This document shows, piece after piece, positions 26,959-35,456 of a DNA stretch of 40,717 bases. Location of the stretch: the NCBI RefSeq assembly GCF_001078375.1, contig NZ_BBXI01000022.1:1-40717 (forward strand), in the 5' to 3' direction. The first letter of the stretch is position 1. The number at the start of each line of letters is the position of its first letter. Position numbers and translations under genes: made by a program. The stretch is from Veillonella tobetsuensis (GTDB lineage: Bacteria > Bacillota > Negativicutes > Veillonellales > Veillonellaceae). The notes under the pieces were generated by a model. The model did not search any database. It worked only from the letters and a program-made list of their open reading frames with translations, and was not told the origin of the DNA.

Positions 26959-27034
26959 TTTAATAGTATCTATCATAGCAGGTGTAACCTGTCACTACAT
27001 CTGCAAGTGGCTAGATAGATACTTTCGTCAGTAA
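26939..27034 (+). CDS. Small hydrophobic type I toxin (Fst/holin-like)
   Basis: A 31-aa peptide with GTG start: FDTLTSLIVSIIAGVTCHYI then CKWLDRYFRQ. One membrane segment is followed by a charged tail with the KWLDR motif, the layout of Fst/Ldr-type toxins that insert into the bacterial membrane. AGAAAGGGGGTG is a strong ribosome binding site 5 nt before GTG. The stop is followed by a bidirectional terminator (27043-27054 with 27061-27072), and a convergent antisense RNA starts beyond it. Its leader carries two short direct repeats duplicated in the antisense region. It is too short for routine gene callers. Confidence 0.8.
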   Translation: MFDTLTSLIVSIIAGVTCHYICKWLDRYFRQ

Positions 27035-27042
27035 CTAGCACA

Positions 27043-27112
27043 AAAAAAGGAGGGCCGACACCCTCCTTTTTTGTTTGCGTGAAAACGTGTCTCACATTGA
27101 CTTCCTTTGTCA
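27043..27112 (-). ncRNA. Antisense RNA antitoxin of the par-like locus
   Basis: A predicted RNA of about 70 nt starting near 27112 and ending at the terminator hairpin shared with the toxin mRNA. Promoter on the minus strand: TTTACA (complement of 27142-27147) and TATCAT (complement of 27119-27124), 17 nt apart. It contains complements of both direct repeats and so could cover the toxin start region. This matches the RNA I/RNA II plan of par/Fst systems; it is inferred from architecture and not from expression data. Confidence 0.75.
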
Positions 27113-27118
27113 TATATT

Positions 27119-27147
27119 ATGATACATGATTATCTAACATTTGTAAA
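27119..27147 (-). promoter_or_regulatory. Antisense RNA promoter
   Basis: TTTACA and TATCAT on the minus strand, 17 nt apart, directed towards the toxin gene; start predicted 6-7 nt past the -10 box. Confidence 0.7.
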
Positions 27148-27222
27148 TGATGTTATCTATGTATACAATGATTGATAAGAACTATAATGTACATGCATAT
27201 AAGCGATAGGGAGAAGGATACG

Positions 27223-27822
27223 ATGACAAGCGAACAGGAATGGGAACAAGTGTTACAAATCAAAACTACAGGCCGTGATGATAGCCGTTCGGATGCAGAG
27301 CATCATCCATATGAACCGACGGACTATTGTGTTCTTGAGCGCCTTGCAAATAGCGGTTATATTACGAAACAAAATACCCTCATCGATTACGGCAGTGGCA
27401 AGGGGCGCGTTAGCATATTTATGGCGAATCAGACGCGGTGCCATTCCATTGGTATCGAATACGATGAACGTTTGTATGAACGTGCCATCGTAAATGGTGA
27501 AAGCCCAGCTGCCAAGAACCGCGTATCTTTTGTCCTTGGCGATGCTGCTACCTATGCATTGCCAGACAATGCAGATCGATGCTTTTTCTTTAATCCTTTT
27601 GCACTTCACACCATTAAACGCGTACTAGGTAATATCTTTGATTCTTTATATCATCATCCAAGAGAAATTTTACTATTCTTCTATTATGTTAACGAAGAAG
27701 TAGAGAATTTCCTAAATAACCACGTGCGCCTCGAAGCAGAAAAACCTATACAGTGTGGTGATTTATTTCAAGAAACTGATGAAAAAGAACGAATATTGGT
27801 GTATAGGGTGAATATGTTTTAG
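27223..27822 (+). CDS. SAM-dependent methyltransferase, class I, unknown substrate
   Basis: A 199-aa cytoplasmic protein. The SAM-binding loop is DYGSGKGRVSIFMA at about residues 55-68, with an acidic residue (GIEYDERLY) at the end of the second strand, then FVLGDAATYALPDNADR and FFFNPFALHTI in the motif IV position (NPF in place of the more usual NPPF/Y). ATG 27223 follows GGGAGAAGGATAC; an upstream start at 27172 has no such site. It is monocistronic. NPF might suggest a nitrogen on protein or RNA as acceptor, but the substrate is not readable. Confidence 0.8.
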   Translation: MTSEQEWEQVLQIKTTGRDDSRSDAEHHPYEPTDYCVLERLANSGYITKQNTLIDYGSGKGRVSIFMANQTRCHSIGIEYDERLYERAIVNGESPAAKNRVSFVLGDAATYALPDNADRCFFFNPFALHTIKRVLGNIFDSLYHHPREILLFFYYVNEEVENFLNNHVRLEAEKPIQCGDLFQETDEKERILVYRVNMF

Positions 27823-27981
27823 TACTTTCACTAAAACACGCAGAAAATCCGCGTATTTTTTGATATAATAATAGATTAGAGAGTATAAAAATTTATTTTT
27901 TCTATTCACCATGGTATGTATTGATTCGTAATGATTAATCGTAGTGATTAGGGCTGAGTATATACCATAAAGGAGGAACGT

Positions 27982-28872
27982 ATGGAACGCGTGTCAGCAA
28001 GTCTTATTGAAGAAATTCGCAGTGCCTTAATAGAACGTTATAATCGTGATCAAGAAATTCAGCAAATGATTGAAGAAATCGGTGCTGAAGAAGGTCTTAA
28101 CGAAAAAGAATTGTCTATTATTCACCAGGCTTATTTAGAGGTTAAGGAACGCATGCAGTATACGGCGAATTTGATGGAATTGTGGAATCAAATTGAGGTC
28201 GTTCAGGATCGCATGAGCATGCTTAATTCTTATGAAAGCTTGGAACGCGATTTATTTGGCGATGTTCTTTCCTTTGATAAACCGATGGGTTACGGTGCAT
28301 CAAATCAAGATAACTTAGATTATACGATGGAGCAAATTAAATTACATGATATAGATCATGACCTCGAAGATATTGACCTTTCTAAGGAATATCCTATAGA
28401 TAATCAAGATGCTGTTTATTTTAATGAGCATTCAGCCAATAAGAAAACAACATCTAGTCGTAATGACGTCAATGATGATGACTTTGATGACGAAGAGGAC
28501 AATTTTGATGATGAAAGCTTATTAGACAGAGATATACGTACGTCTTTAGATCCTTATGATATGGTAAATTCCTTGTTGTATTCCAAACAATCCATGAGCG
28601 ATAAGGATAAAACTAAACAACAAAAGGAAATCGACAAGCTTATCAAAAAACAACTGAAACGCGTAGAAGAAGAATGGGCGAAGATTTCAGGTAAAAAGGA
28701 TAAAAAAGATAAGAAAAAGAAAGATAAAGACAAAAAGAAAGACAAGGACAAAAAGAAAGACAAAAAAGACAAGGATAAGAATAAAGATAAAAAATCCAAG
28801 AAGGATAAAGAGGCTAAGAAACTTGAAAAATCCTTGAAAAAGGAATCCAAAAAATCTGGAAAAAAGGACTAA
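27982..28872 (+). CDS. Uncharacterised protein with an acidic middle and a Lys-Asp repeat tail
   Basis: A 296-aa protein of no family I recognise. The N-terminus (about 1-80) is predicted helical, with coiled-coil-like heptads (ALIERYNRDQEIQQMIEEIG). An acidic stretch follows near 160-180 (NDDDFDDEEDNFDDE). A basic helix KLIKKQLKRVEEEW leads into a tail from about residue 237 made almost only of K and D (KKDKKDKKKKDKDKKKDKDK and similar). GGAGGAACG precedes ATG. There is no signal peptide. The tail could bind nucleic acid or acidic surfaces; the frame is open with no sign of decay. It lies just before the glycan cluster, but no link is shown. Confidence 0.8.
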   Translation: MERVSASLIEEIRSALIERYNRDQEIQQMIEEIGAEEGLNEKELSIIHQAYLEVKERMQYTANLMELWNQIEVVQDRMSMLNSYESLERDLFGDVLSFDKPMGYGASNQDNLDYTMEQIKLHDIDHDLEDIDLSKEYPIDNQDAVYFNEHSANKKTTSSRNDVNDDDFDDEEDNFDDESLLDRDIRTSLDPYDMVNSLLYSKQSMSDKDKTKQQKEIDKLIKKQLKRVEEEWAKISGKKDKKDKKKKDKDKKKDKDKKKDKKDKDKNKDKKSKKDKEAKKLEKSLKKESKKSGKKD

Positions 28873-29002
28873 CCGTAGATTTCATAAATAACCACGGCCA
28901 GAAAACTACGGATAAAGGCTGTGGAAAATGCAAGCGGTGCAAGGGGCCGCGGTGTAGAAGATATTAAATCGATTGTCGATATTAGTATGAATAGAGGAAC
29001 AT

Positions 29003-29779
29003 ATGAATATCATAGTTATATCTGATAAAGAGAATGCTGAACGTAGGGAAAATGTTTGTAATGAATTTGGTAAATATAATCTAGAATTCAGTTTCTTTGA
29101 TGCTATTATGGCGAATAAAATGTCAAAAGAAGAGCTTACAACAAAAGCATTGAAAGACACTTTTTTGACTCCTAGCGAAATTGGATGTGCTTTAAGTCAT
29201 ATTGGTGTATATAAGAAATTTCTTGAGTCTAATCAAAAAAGTATTATGATTTGTGAAGATGATATATTCATTACAGAATACTTTGATAAAACTGTTATAG
29301 AAAAAATTAGAGAATTTGTTGAATTTAGTGATGAGCCACGTTTAGTAGTACTACAAAAAAGTATTTATCATCATAAACGCGTACAAAATATATCTGAGAA
29401 TATGAATATTTACTCTGCTAGAAATTTATTTTGTACTCATGGCTATATTATTAATAGAGCTGCAGCCCATAATATTACATCTATTCAAAATCCTGTGCGC
29501 TTTGAAATTGATGCGTTTAAGTTTTATTATTGGTTAAATCTTTGTAAATTGTATTGTTTAGATAAAGATCTTATACTACAACAGGACGAAGAAGTAATGG
29601 CATCTACTGTAGATTCTGGGACAAGTTCAGATTCTAGTGGTGAGTCTCAACGTACAGCAAAGAAAAATAGTGCTTATAAAGAATTATATAGACAATTGTC
29701 TCTAAAAAGTAAAATTATCAGTCAGTATAGACGATTTGAAAAAGCATGTTACAAGATGTTTGAAGGTTTAGATTACTAA
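29003..29779 (+). CDS. Glycosyltransferase family 25 (LPS/LOS biosynthesis)
   Basis: A 258-aa GT25 enzyme, a family that adds galactose or similar sugars to lipo-oligosaccharide. The family signatures are LTPSEIGCALSHIGVYKKFL at residues 55-74, ICEDDIFI (85-87 EDD) and the region FCTHGYIINRAAA. The tail from about 205 is Ser-rich (STVDSGTSSDSSGESQ), then basic. GAGGAAC precedes ATG. It opens a 12-kb cluster of surface-glycan genes. The acceptor and sugar are unknown. Confidence 0.85.
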   Translation: MNIIVISDKENAERRENVCNEFGKYNLEFSFFDAIMANKMSKEELTTKALKDTFLTPSEIGCALSHIGVYKKFLESNQKSIMICEDDIFITEYFDKTVIEKIREFVEFSDEPRLVVLQKSIYHHKRVQNISENMNIYSARNLFCTHGYIINRAAAHNITSIQNPVRFEIDAFKFYYWLNLCKLYCLDKDLILQQDEEVMASTVDSGTSSDSSGESQRTAKKNSAYKELYRQLSLKSKIISQYRRFEKACYKMFEGLDY

Positions 29780-29832
29780 AATAATTTTATAGATAACAAT
29801 TTATAGAGGGAAAATAAATACCATAGATAATT

Positions 29833-29869
29833 AGTAATTAGTAAATAATATTTTAAATTACTAATTACT
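29833..29869. other. AT-rich hairpin before the first LtaS-like gene
   Basis: A perfect 12-bp stem (29833-29844 with 29858-29869) of sequence AGTAATTAGTAA and its complement, loop 13 nt. There is no run of T, so it may be a regulatory palindrome or weak terminator rather than a standard one. Confidence 0.55.
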
Positions 29870-29897
29870 ATAATTAGGTTAAAGAGGATAGGTAGTT

Positions 29898-31862
29898 ATG
29901 AATCGATGGCAACGGTTATTTGAAGGTATAAAAACAGAAATTATGGCTTTTTTATTTTTTTCTGTTTTATTAACTATCTTTAGAGTGGTATTTCTTTGGA
30001 TATTTCAGTCACAGTTAGCTACGGTTCCTATAGAGGAAATACTAAAATCCCTATGGTTTGGTTTTAGATTAAGCCTTAAAACAGTTGGTACCATCTGTTT
30101 ATTTGGATTTATATTAGGTACATTAGTACAAACTTTTGTACCTAAATGGCCGTCTTTACGTCTTAAACAAATTATATATTCAATTGCAACTATTTTACTG
30201 ACATTTTTATTTTTGGGACGAATTCCATTTTATAAAATCTTTAACTCTTCTTATAATATGATGCTTATTAATGGTAAACATGATGATATTGGCGCTATTG
30301 TCAACACAGCTATTAATGAGTATAATGCTTTTTTTTATTTTATTTGTGCTATTGTTATAAGTGTTATATTAACAGAGTTTTTGTTAAAAGTACTATCTAC
30401 TAGTACAAAAAAATATAGTATTAATAAGGTAATTAGCACTAAATGGTATCCAAAGACAAAACTTGCTCAGTGGATAACAGGAATAGGTTTATTGATTGTA
30501 TTTAGTTTGATATTTGTAGTATTCCGTTTCGGTGGTGCTTTGAGCTATACGAATTCCATTAACTGGGAAAGTGCAGCTCGACTTAATTCAAATCTATTAA
30601 ATGAAACAATATTAGACGATGCACAAGCGTTATACCGTGTAAAATCTATTGCGAAACGGACTTCAGAGCTAGAGGATATTCATTTAACGTCTGCTGAGTT
30701 ACATGAAAAAATACAATCCATTGGCGGTAATCCTAATAGTACAAGATTTGATGAAGCTTTCACAAAAACGATAACAACAGAGCGATTACAACAACAACCG
30801 CAATCTATTAATATCATTCTCGGTGAATCCTATGGTTTATGGCCATTCCTTGCTGAATTCAATGAACCTGGTGCTTATCTTGTAGAGCAAGGTCGTAAAT
30901 ACGCAGGCAGTCCTCAGGCGATGGGTACACAAATGGCCTTGGCCCAAGGAACAGGTACGATGCCTGCCATTATTGGTTTATTAACGGGGATGCCGGATAC
31001 GGGGATGTATCCAAATTATAGCGTAGGTATGTTACAAGAACCGTATGGCCTAGGTATTGGATCGGTTATGAAAAAACTAGGTTATAAGACCGTATTTTGG
31101 TATGGCGGTTTTAGTACTTGGCAAAATGTTAAGAATTTTGCATTAGAACAAGGTTTTGATGAATTCCACGATGCATCTGAAATGCCGAGCAACGAAACAA
31201 ATGCTTGGGGCGTAGCCGATGGAGATATGTTCAAGGCTATCAGTACATATATGGACAAACATCGTGGCGAAAAGATCATCAATGTCATCATGACTACGTC
31301 GAATCATCCTCCATATAGTGTGAATGTGGCGAAGGAAGGCTATGATGCGGATAAGGTTCGTAAGAACTTGCCAGATTCCATTGCCAATACGGATAAACAA
31401 ATCAACGAAATGGGTCATATTTGGTATGCAGACCATGTGATGGGCGAATTTATCAGCAAAGAGGAACAATCTGATCCAACTTCATTATTTGTTATCACCG
31501 GTGACCATAGCGAACGCTTTACCTTTGCTCGTGAACAAAGTTCTAATGTGTTCTCTACGATTCCGATTATTTTCTATGGACAAGGCATCAAAAAAGAATG
31601 GCTTTCACAAGATGCATTCGGTATGAGCATCCAAATCATTCCGACCTTGGCGGAACTCGTAGGTCGCACGGGGCAAACCTATGAGGCTATGGTACCGAGT
31701 CTATTTAATCAAGGGTCGTTCGTGTTTAACCATCGTTTGTGGATGGATACAAATGGTATTTATTTAGAAAATGAGCAAATGCCACAAGACTATGCTAACT
31801 CTATGAAAACCATGCGAGAATTAACGGCTTGGCGGTTGAAACATGGGGATGTTATACAGTAA
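29898..31862 (+). CDS. LtaS-like phosphoglycerol/phosphoethanolamine transferase (alkaline phosphatase superfamily)
   Basis: A 654-aa membrane enzyme with about five N-terminal membrane segments (to about residue 220) and an outward-facing sulfatase-like catalytic domain. The metal-binding ILGESYG near residue 310, the nucleophile position T354 in GTGTMPAIIGLLTG, the FWYGG segment, TTSNHPPY and TGDHSERF all fit. In this diderm organism it more likely decorates a surface glycan or LOS with phosphoglycerol or phosphoethanolamine than makes lipoteichoic acid. It has a paralogue at 35457. GAGGATAG precedes ATG. Confidence 0.85.
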   Translation: MNRWQRLFEGIKTEIMAFLFFSVLLTIFRVVFLWIFQSQLATVPIEEILKSLWFGFRLSLKTVGTICLFGFILGTLVQTFVPKWPSLRLKQIIYSIATILLTFLFLGRIPFYKIFNSSYNMMLINGKHDDIGAIVNTAINEYNAFFYFICAIVISVILTEFLLKVLSTSTKKYSINKVISTKWYPKTKLAQWITGIGLLIVFSLIFVVFRFGGALSYTNSINWESAARLNSNLLNETILDDAQALYRVKSIAKRTSELEDIHLTSAELHEKIQSIGGNPNSTRFDEAFTKTITTERLQQQPQSINIILGESYGLWPFLAEFNEPGAYLVEQGRKYAGSPQAMGTQMALAQGTGTMPAIIGLLTGMPDTGMYPNYSVGMLQEPYGLGIGSVMKKLGYKTVFWYGGFSTWQNVKNFALEQGFDEFHDASEMPSNETNAWGVADGDMFKAISTYMDKHRGEKIINVIMTTSNHPPYSVNVAKEGYDADKVRKNLPDSIANTDKQINEMGHIWYADHVMGEFISKEEQSDPTSLFVITGDHSERFTFAREQSSNVFSTIPIIFYGQGIKKEWLSQDAFGMSIQIIPTLAELVGRTGQTYEAMVPSLFNQGSFVFNHRLWMDTNGIYLENEQMPQDYANSMKTMRELTAWRLKHGDVIQ

Positions 31863-31906
31863 TTGTAAATAATATATAGAATTAGTAATCGGGAGTTTTT
31901 CTATTT

Positions 31907-33580
31907 ATGAATATATCTAGTTTTTCTTATGAACAATTCTTTCATGGTCATTCAGTTATGTTTATTGTTCCTCACGAAGATGACGAGATTAATATGGCTG
32001 GTGCCACTATATATGGGGCGATACAAGAAGGGCTAGAGGTATATGTAGTTTTTCTCACAAATGGTGATTATGAATATACTTTTGATGTGCGATGTAATGA
32101 GACATATCAAATGGCTAAAGAAATTGGATTACCTCAAGAGAATATTATTTTCTTAGGATTTGGCGATTTTATAGGTCATGAAATTATTCAGAATAAATCG
32201 GCTATTATCACTAGTCGTGCTAATCATAATAAAACCTATGGATTTGATTTTGCTAGTCTTGTTATGAATGAGACTCAACCTTATTCTTGGTCTGGTATTA
32301 TTCAGTCTTTAATTGATGTTATACTGCACTTTAAACCAGATACAATTATTGCCACGGATTATGATACTCATGTAGATCATAGATTATGTACCTTTACAGT
32401 GGCGTGTGCGATAGAGTGGATTATAAAATATACCGAATTTAGACCTCAGTTTCTTAATGGTTTTGCTTATTCAACAGGATATGAAACAGTTGATGATTAC
32501 TATGAAAATAATCTATTATCTACAGTGATTAATAAGCGGGCATTGCCATCGAATGAGTTTAGTACGGGAAATCCTACTCTATCTTGGGTACATCGCCTTC
32601 GAATTCCAGTACCTTATGATTGTCGAAATAGAGAATTAGTAACTAATCCTATTTTTAAGGCAATGGCGGCCCATATGAGCCAAGAAGGTTATAAAAGGGG
32701 GGTACGCCTTATAAATGGTGATCAAGTATTTTGGAGGAGAAGAACAGATAATTTAGTATTATATGCAGATATAACTGTATCTTCTGGCGAGGCTTCATAT
32801 CTTAATGATTTCTTACGTTTTAATATAGCAAATGTAAAATTAAATTCATATAATCCTGAGGATTATATGTGGATACCAACGATAGATGATATGGAACGTA
32901 AGGTCCATATTGCGTTTAACAAAACTACAGCTATACAGGTTATACAATTATTTGGTAATGTATATAATACTTATAATTATTGCTCTATTCGTATAGAAAT
33001 GAGTAATGGTAAGCAGATTTTATTAAAAGAAATTACTTATATGGGACAAGGTATATCTTATGTTTTTGATGAACCTGTGTCTTTAGAATGGATTGATATA
33101 TATATAGATAAACAATGCCTAGGTTTATCTGAAATAGAGTTATATAGTAATAATAATGATATATATGATTATTGTCATATATTAGCAGATAATCAGTTTA
33201 TGTATGATTGGGTTGTATATCCTGGTGAGAAAATTCCGATGATTACCCCTTATATTGAAAGTCTCAGAAAAGATATGATTACATATGGTGAATCAATACG
33301 AGAAAACTCTTATAGGTGGCTAATTAATAATAAATATGTTGATATTTCTGCTTTACAAAGTACAATTGAGCGAGAATTAAGTACTAGTCTTTTACAATTA
33401 CGATTAGAGTCTAGTGATGGATTGGTATTTTGTGAGTCTACGATTCGTAAGGGCAGTTTTAAGGATTGGTGTTCTTTAAAATGGAATCAATTACAAGATA
33501 AATTGGCTTATATAAGGATTAAATCGAAATATAAACAGGGATATAAAGCGGCACAGGCATATAAACAAGGAGGTATATAA
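31907..33580 (+). CDS. PIG-L family deacetylase with a C-terminal extension
   Basis: A 557-aa protein. The N-terminal about 250 residues are a PIG-L/LmbE deacetylase: the zinc motif VPHEDDE at 21-27 (family PHPDDE; here Glu replaces Pro) and THVDHR with H155-H158. Such enzymes remove acetyl groups from N-acetyl sugars. The extension (about 285-420) has a beta-rich region ending LSEIELYSNN, typical of discoidin-like (F5/8 type C) carbohydrate-binding folds. A further basic C-terminus follows. No signal peptide is seen. The gene lies within the LOS cluster, 2 bp before the next. The extension's identity is tentative. Confidence 0.8.
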   Translation: MNISSFSYEQFFHGHSVMFIVPHEDDEINMAGATIYGAIQEGLEVYVVFLTNGDYEYTFDVRCNETYQMAKEIGLPQENIIFLGFGDFIGHEIIQNKSAIITSRANHNKTYGFDFASLVMNETQPYSWSGIIQSLIDVILHFKPDTIIATDYDTHVDHRLCTFTVACAIEWIIKYTEFRPQFLNGFAYSTGYETVDDYYENNLLSTVINKRALPSNEFSTGNPTLSWVHRLRIPVPYDCRNRELVTNPIFKAMAAHMSQEGYKRGVRLINGDQVFWRRRTDNLVLYADITVSSGEASYLNDFLRFNIANVKLNSYNPEDYMWIPTIDDMERKVHIAFNKTTAIQVIQLFGNVYNTYNYCSIRIEMSNGKQILLKEITYMGQGISYVFDEPVSLEWIDIYIDKQCLGLSEIELYSNNNDIYDYCHILADNQFMYDWVVYPGEKIPMITPYIESLRKDMITYGESIRENSYRWLINNKYVDISALQSTIERELSTSLLQLRLESSDGLVFCESTIRKGSFKDWCSLKWNQLQDKLAYIRIKSKYKQGYKAAQAYKQGGI

Positions 33581-33582
33581 TT

Positions 33583-34578
33583 ATGGAGAATCAGAATAGA
33601 CCATTAGTATCAATTGTTATTCCTGTGTATAAAGCAGAAAACTATATTGGTAAATGTATTGAAAGTTTACAGCATCAAACATATAGTAATTTACAAATTA
33701 TTTTAATTGAAGATGGATCACCCGATTCCAGTGGGCGTATTTGTGATGATTATGCTGTTAAGGATGATAGAATTACCGTTATACATCATAAACAGAATAT
33801 GGGTGTTAGTAAGACTCGTAATGATGGACTGGCAATTGTAAAAGGTGATTATATCGCTTTTGTAGATGGTGATGATTATGTAGCATCTACAATGATTGAA
33901 GAGTGCTTAACATCCATTCAAGAAAAGCAAGTAGATGTAGTGGTTTTTGATATTTCTGTTGTAGAAAATGGTAAGACTAGTCCTCGGCATATGGATGAAA
34001 ACTATTTTGTAGATATAAAAAGTGCATATACTGCTTTGATAGAGGACAAAATTCCAAATTATTTATGTAATAAATTCTTTAAAGCAAATGCTTGGAAAGA
34101 AATTCGATTAAAAGAAAATACAGATTTTGAGGATTTAATGATTATGCCGTTGGTTTTTAAAAACCTTTCATCTGTATACTATTTACAGAAATCGCTTTAT
34201 TTTTATAACTGTGATAATGAAAACTCTATCACGAGTAATTGGAGTGCAAAGAGTAAATATGGATTGTTCTGTTCCTATTTATATCGTCAACCATTAGCTG
34301 AAGAATTAGGTATGACAGACTTTGTACAATACTGTCGTCATAGAGCCATTCGCAGTGCTGTAGGGGGAATTGGTTTTAATTTAGCGAAACCAGAACTACA
34401 AGAAAAACAGGTAGAGCATATGCTAGAGTATTTAAAACAAGAGGAACAGTCTTCTGATATGCCTGCTATTGGTGCCAAATATCAGGTGTTATTATACGGT
34501 GCACTCCATGCTCCATTTATCTCAAAACTGTATGGGCATATGATGTTTGGATTAGAACGAATTAAAAAATCTTTATAA
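33583..34578 (+). CDS. Glycosyltransferase family 2
   Basis: A 331-aa GT-A enzyme. The N-terminal nucleotide-sugar motif VSIVIPVYKAENYIGKCIES, the EDGSPDSSG segment, and the metal-binding D95-G96-D97-D98 in FVDGDDYV are typical of GT2. The C-terminal part is variable and helical. AAGGAGG lies just upstream, inside the PIG-L gene end. The sugar donor and linkage cannot be deduced. Confidence 0.9.
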   Translation: MENQNRPLVSIVIPVYKAENYIGKCIESLQHQTYSNLQIILIEDGSPDSSGRICDDYAVKDDRITVIHHKQNMGVSKTRNDGLAIVKGDYIAFVDGDDYVASTMIEECLTSIQEKQVDVVVFDISVVENGKTSPRHMDENYFVDIKSAYTALIEDKIPNYLCNKFFKANAWKEIRLKENTDFEDLMIMPLVFKNLSSVYYLQKSLYFYNCDNENSITSNWSAKSKYGLFCSYLYRQPLAEELGMTDFVQYCRHRAIRSAVGGIGFNLAKPELQEKQVEHMLEYLKQEEQSSDMPAIGAKYQVLLYGALHAPFISKLYGHMMFGLERIKKSL

Positions 34579-34633
34579 TTGAATATGTAATTTTATATAT
34601 ATATTTGAAATTATATGAATATTGAGGCAACTT

Positions 34634-35392
34634 ATGTCAACAATTACAGCTATTATATTAGCTCGCAACGAAGAACAGCATATAGCAGACTGCATAAAAA
34701 GCATTCAATGTGCAGATGAAATACTCGTCATAGATGATGGTAGTACGGATAGAACTGTAGAATTAGCAGAAGGCTTAGGAGCTAAGGTGATACCACATCC
34801 TTTAAACAATGACTGGTCTCAACAACGACGGTTTGGTATTAGTCAGGCATCATGTGATTGGATACTATTTATTGATTCTGATGAACGGATTTCGCCTGAA
34901 TTAAATGATGAAATAAGACAAGCTGTACAATGTAGAGAGAAAAAAGCATATTGGTTATCTCGTCATAATATATTTCATCATAACTCTGCAACTCATGGCT
35001 CTATGCGACCAGATAAGGTATTACGTTTGATGCCAACAGAAGGGGCGACTGTTGAAGGTTTTGTACATGAAACCTTTATTAGCCCATTTCCACAAGATTC
35101 GTTAAAAGGAAAACTGTTTCATTATACCTACGATAATTGGACTCAGTATTTCAATAAGTTCAATAAATATACATCAGCAGCTGCTGAGAAATATCATGAA
35201 CAAGGTAAATCCTGTTCTTTTTGGAAGGATATTATACTTCGCCCTCACTGGGCATTCTTTAAGATATATATTTTGCAAAAGGGATTCCTTGATGGCAAAA
35301 TAGGTTTCATCTTATCTTTATATCATTATATGTATACTGTAACAAAATATGTAAAACTGTATTATTTAAATAAATCTAATGGGATATTGTGA
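34634..35392 (+). CDS. WaaE/KdtX-like lipid-core glycosyltransferase (GT2)
   Basis: A 252-aa cytoplasmic-face enzyme of the WaaE/KdtX type, which in Gram-negative bacteria adds glucose to the LPS inner core. The motifs ITAIILARNEEQHI, VIDDGSTDRTVELAE and LFIDSDERIS are clear, then the family segment VEGFVHETF. ATG 34634 is preferred (GAGG upstream) over a TTG at 34622. Its presence is good evidence for an outer membrane with LPS/LOS in this organism. The family assignment is by recognition. Confidence 0.82.
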   Translation: MSTITAIILARNEEQHIADCIKSIQCADEILVIDDGSTDRTVELAEGLGAKVIPHPLNNDWSQQRRFGISQASCDWILFIDSDERISPELNDEIRQAVQCREKKAYWLSRHNIFHHNSATHGSMRPDKVLRLMPTEGATVEGFVHETFISPFPQDSLKGKLFHYTYDNWTQYFNKFNKYTSAAAEKYHEQGKSCSFWKDIILRPHWAFFKIYILQKGFLDGKIGFILSLYHYMYTVTKYVKLYYLNKSNGIL

Positions 35393-35456
35393 TTTATTTA
35401 TAAAAAGTATTTAGAAAATATACAAAAATGTAAGATAGAGAAAGCTGTAAAATATA

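Noticed and set aside
28554-28850. Minus-strand ORF opposite the Lys-Asp tail
   Set aside because: It is the mirror of a low-complexity lysine region (Phe/Leu/Ser-rich), with no ribosome binding site.
31143-31469. Minus-strand ORF inside the LtaS-like gene
   Set aside because: It is a shadow of the catalytic domain coding sequence with no supporting signals.
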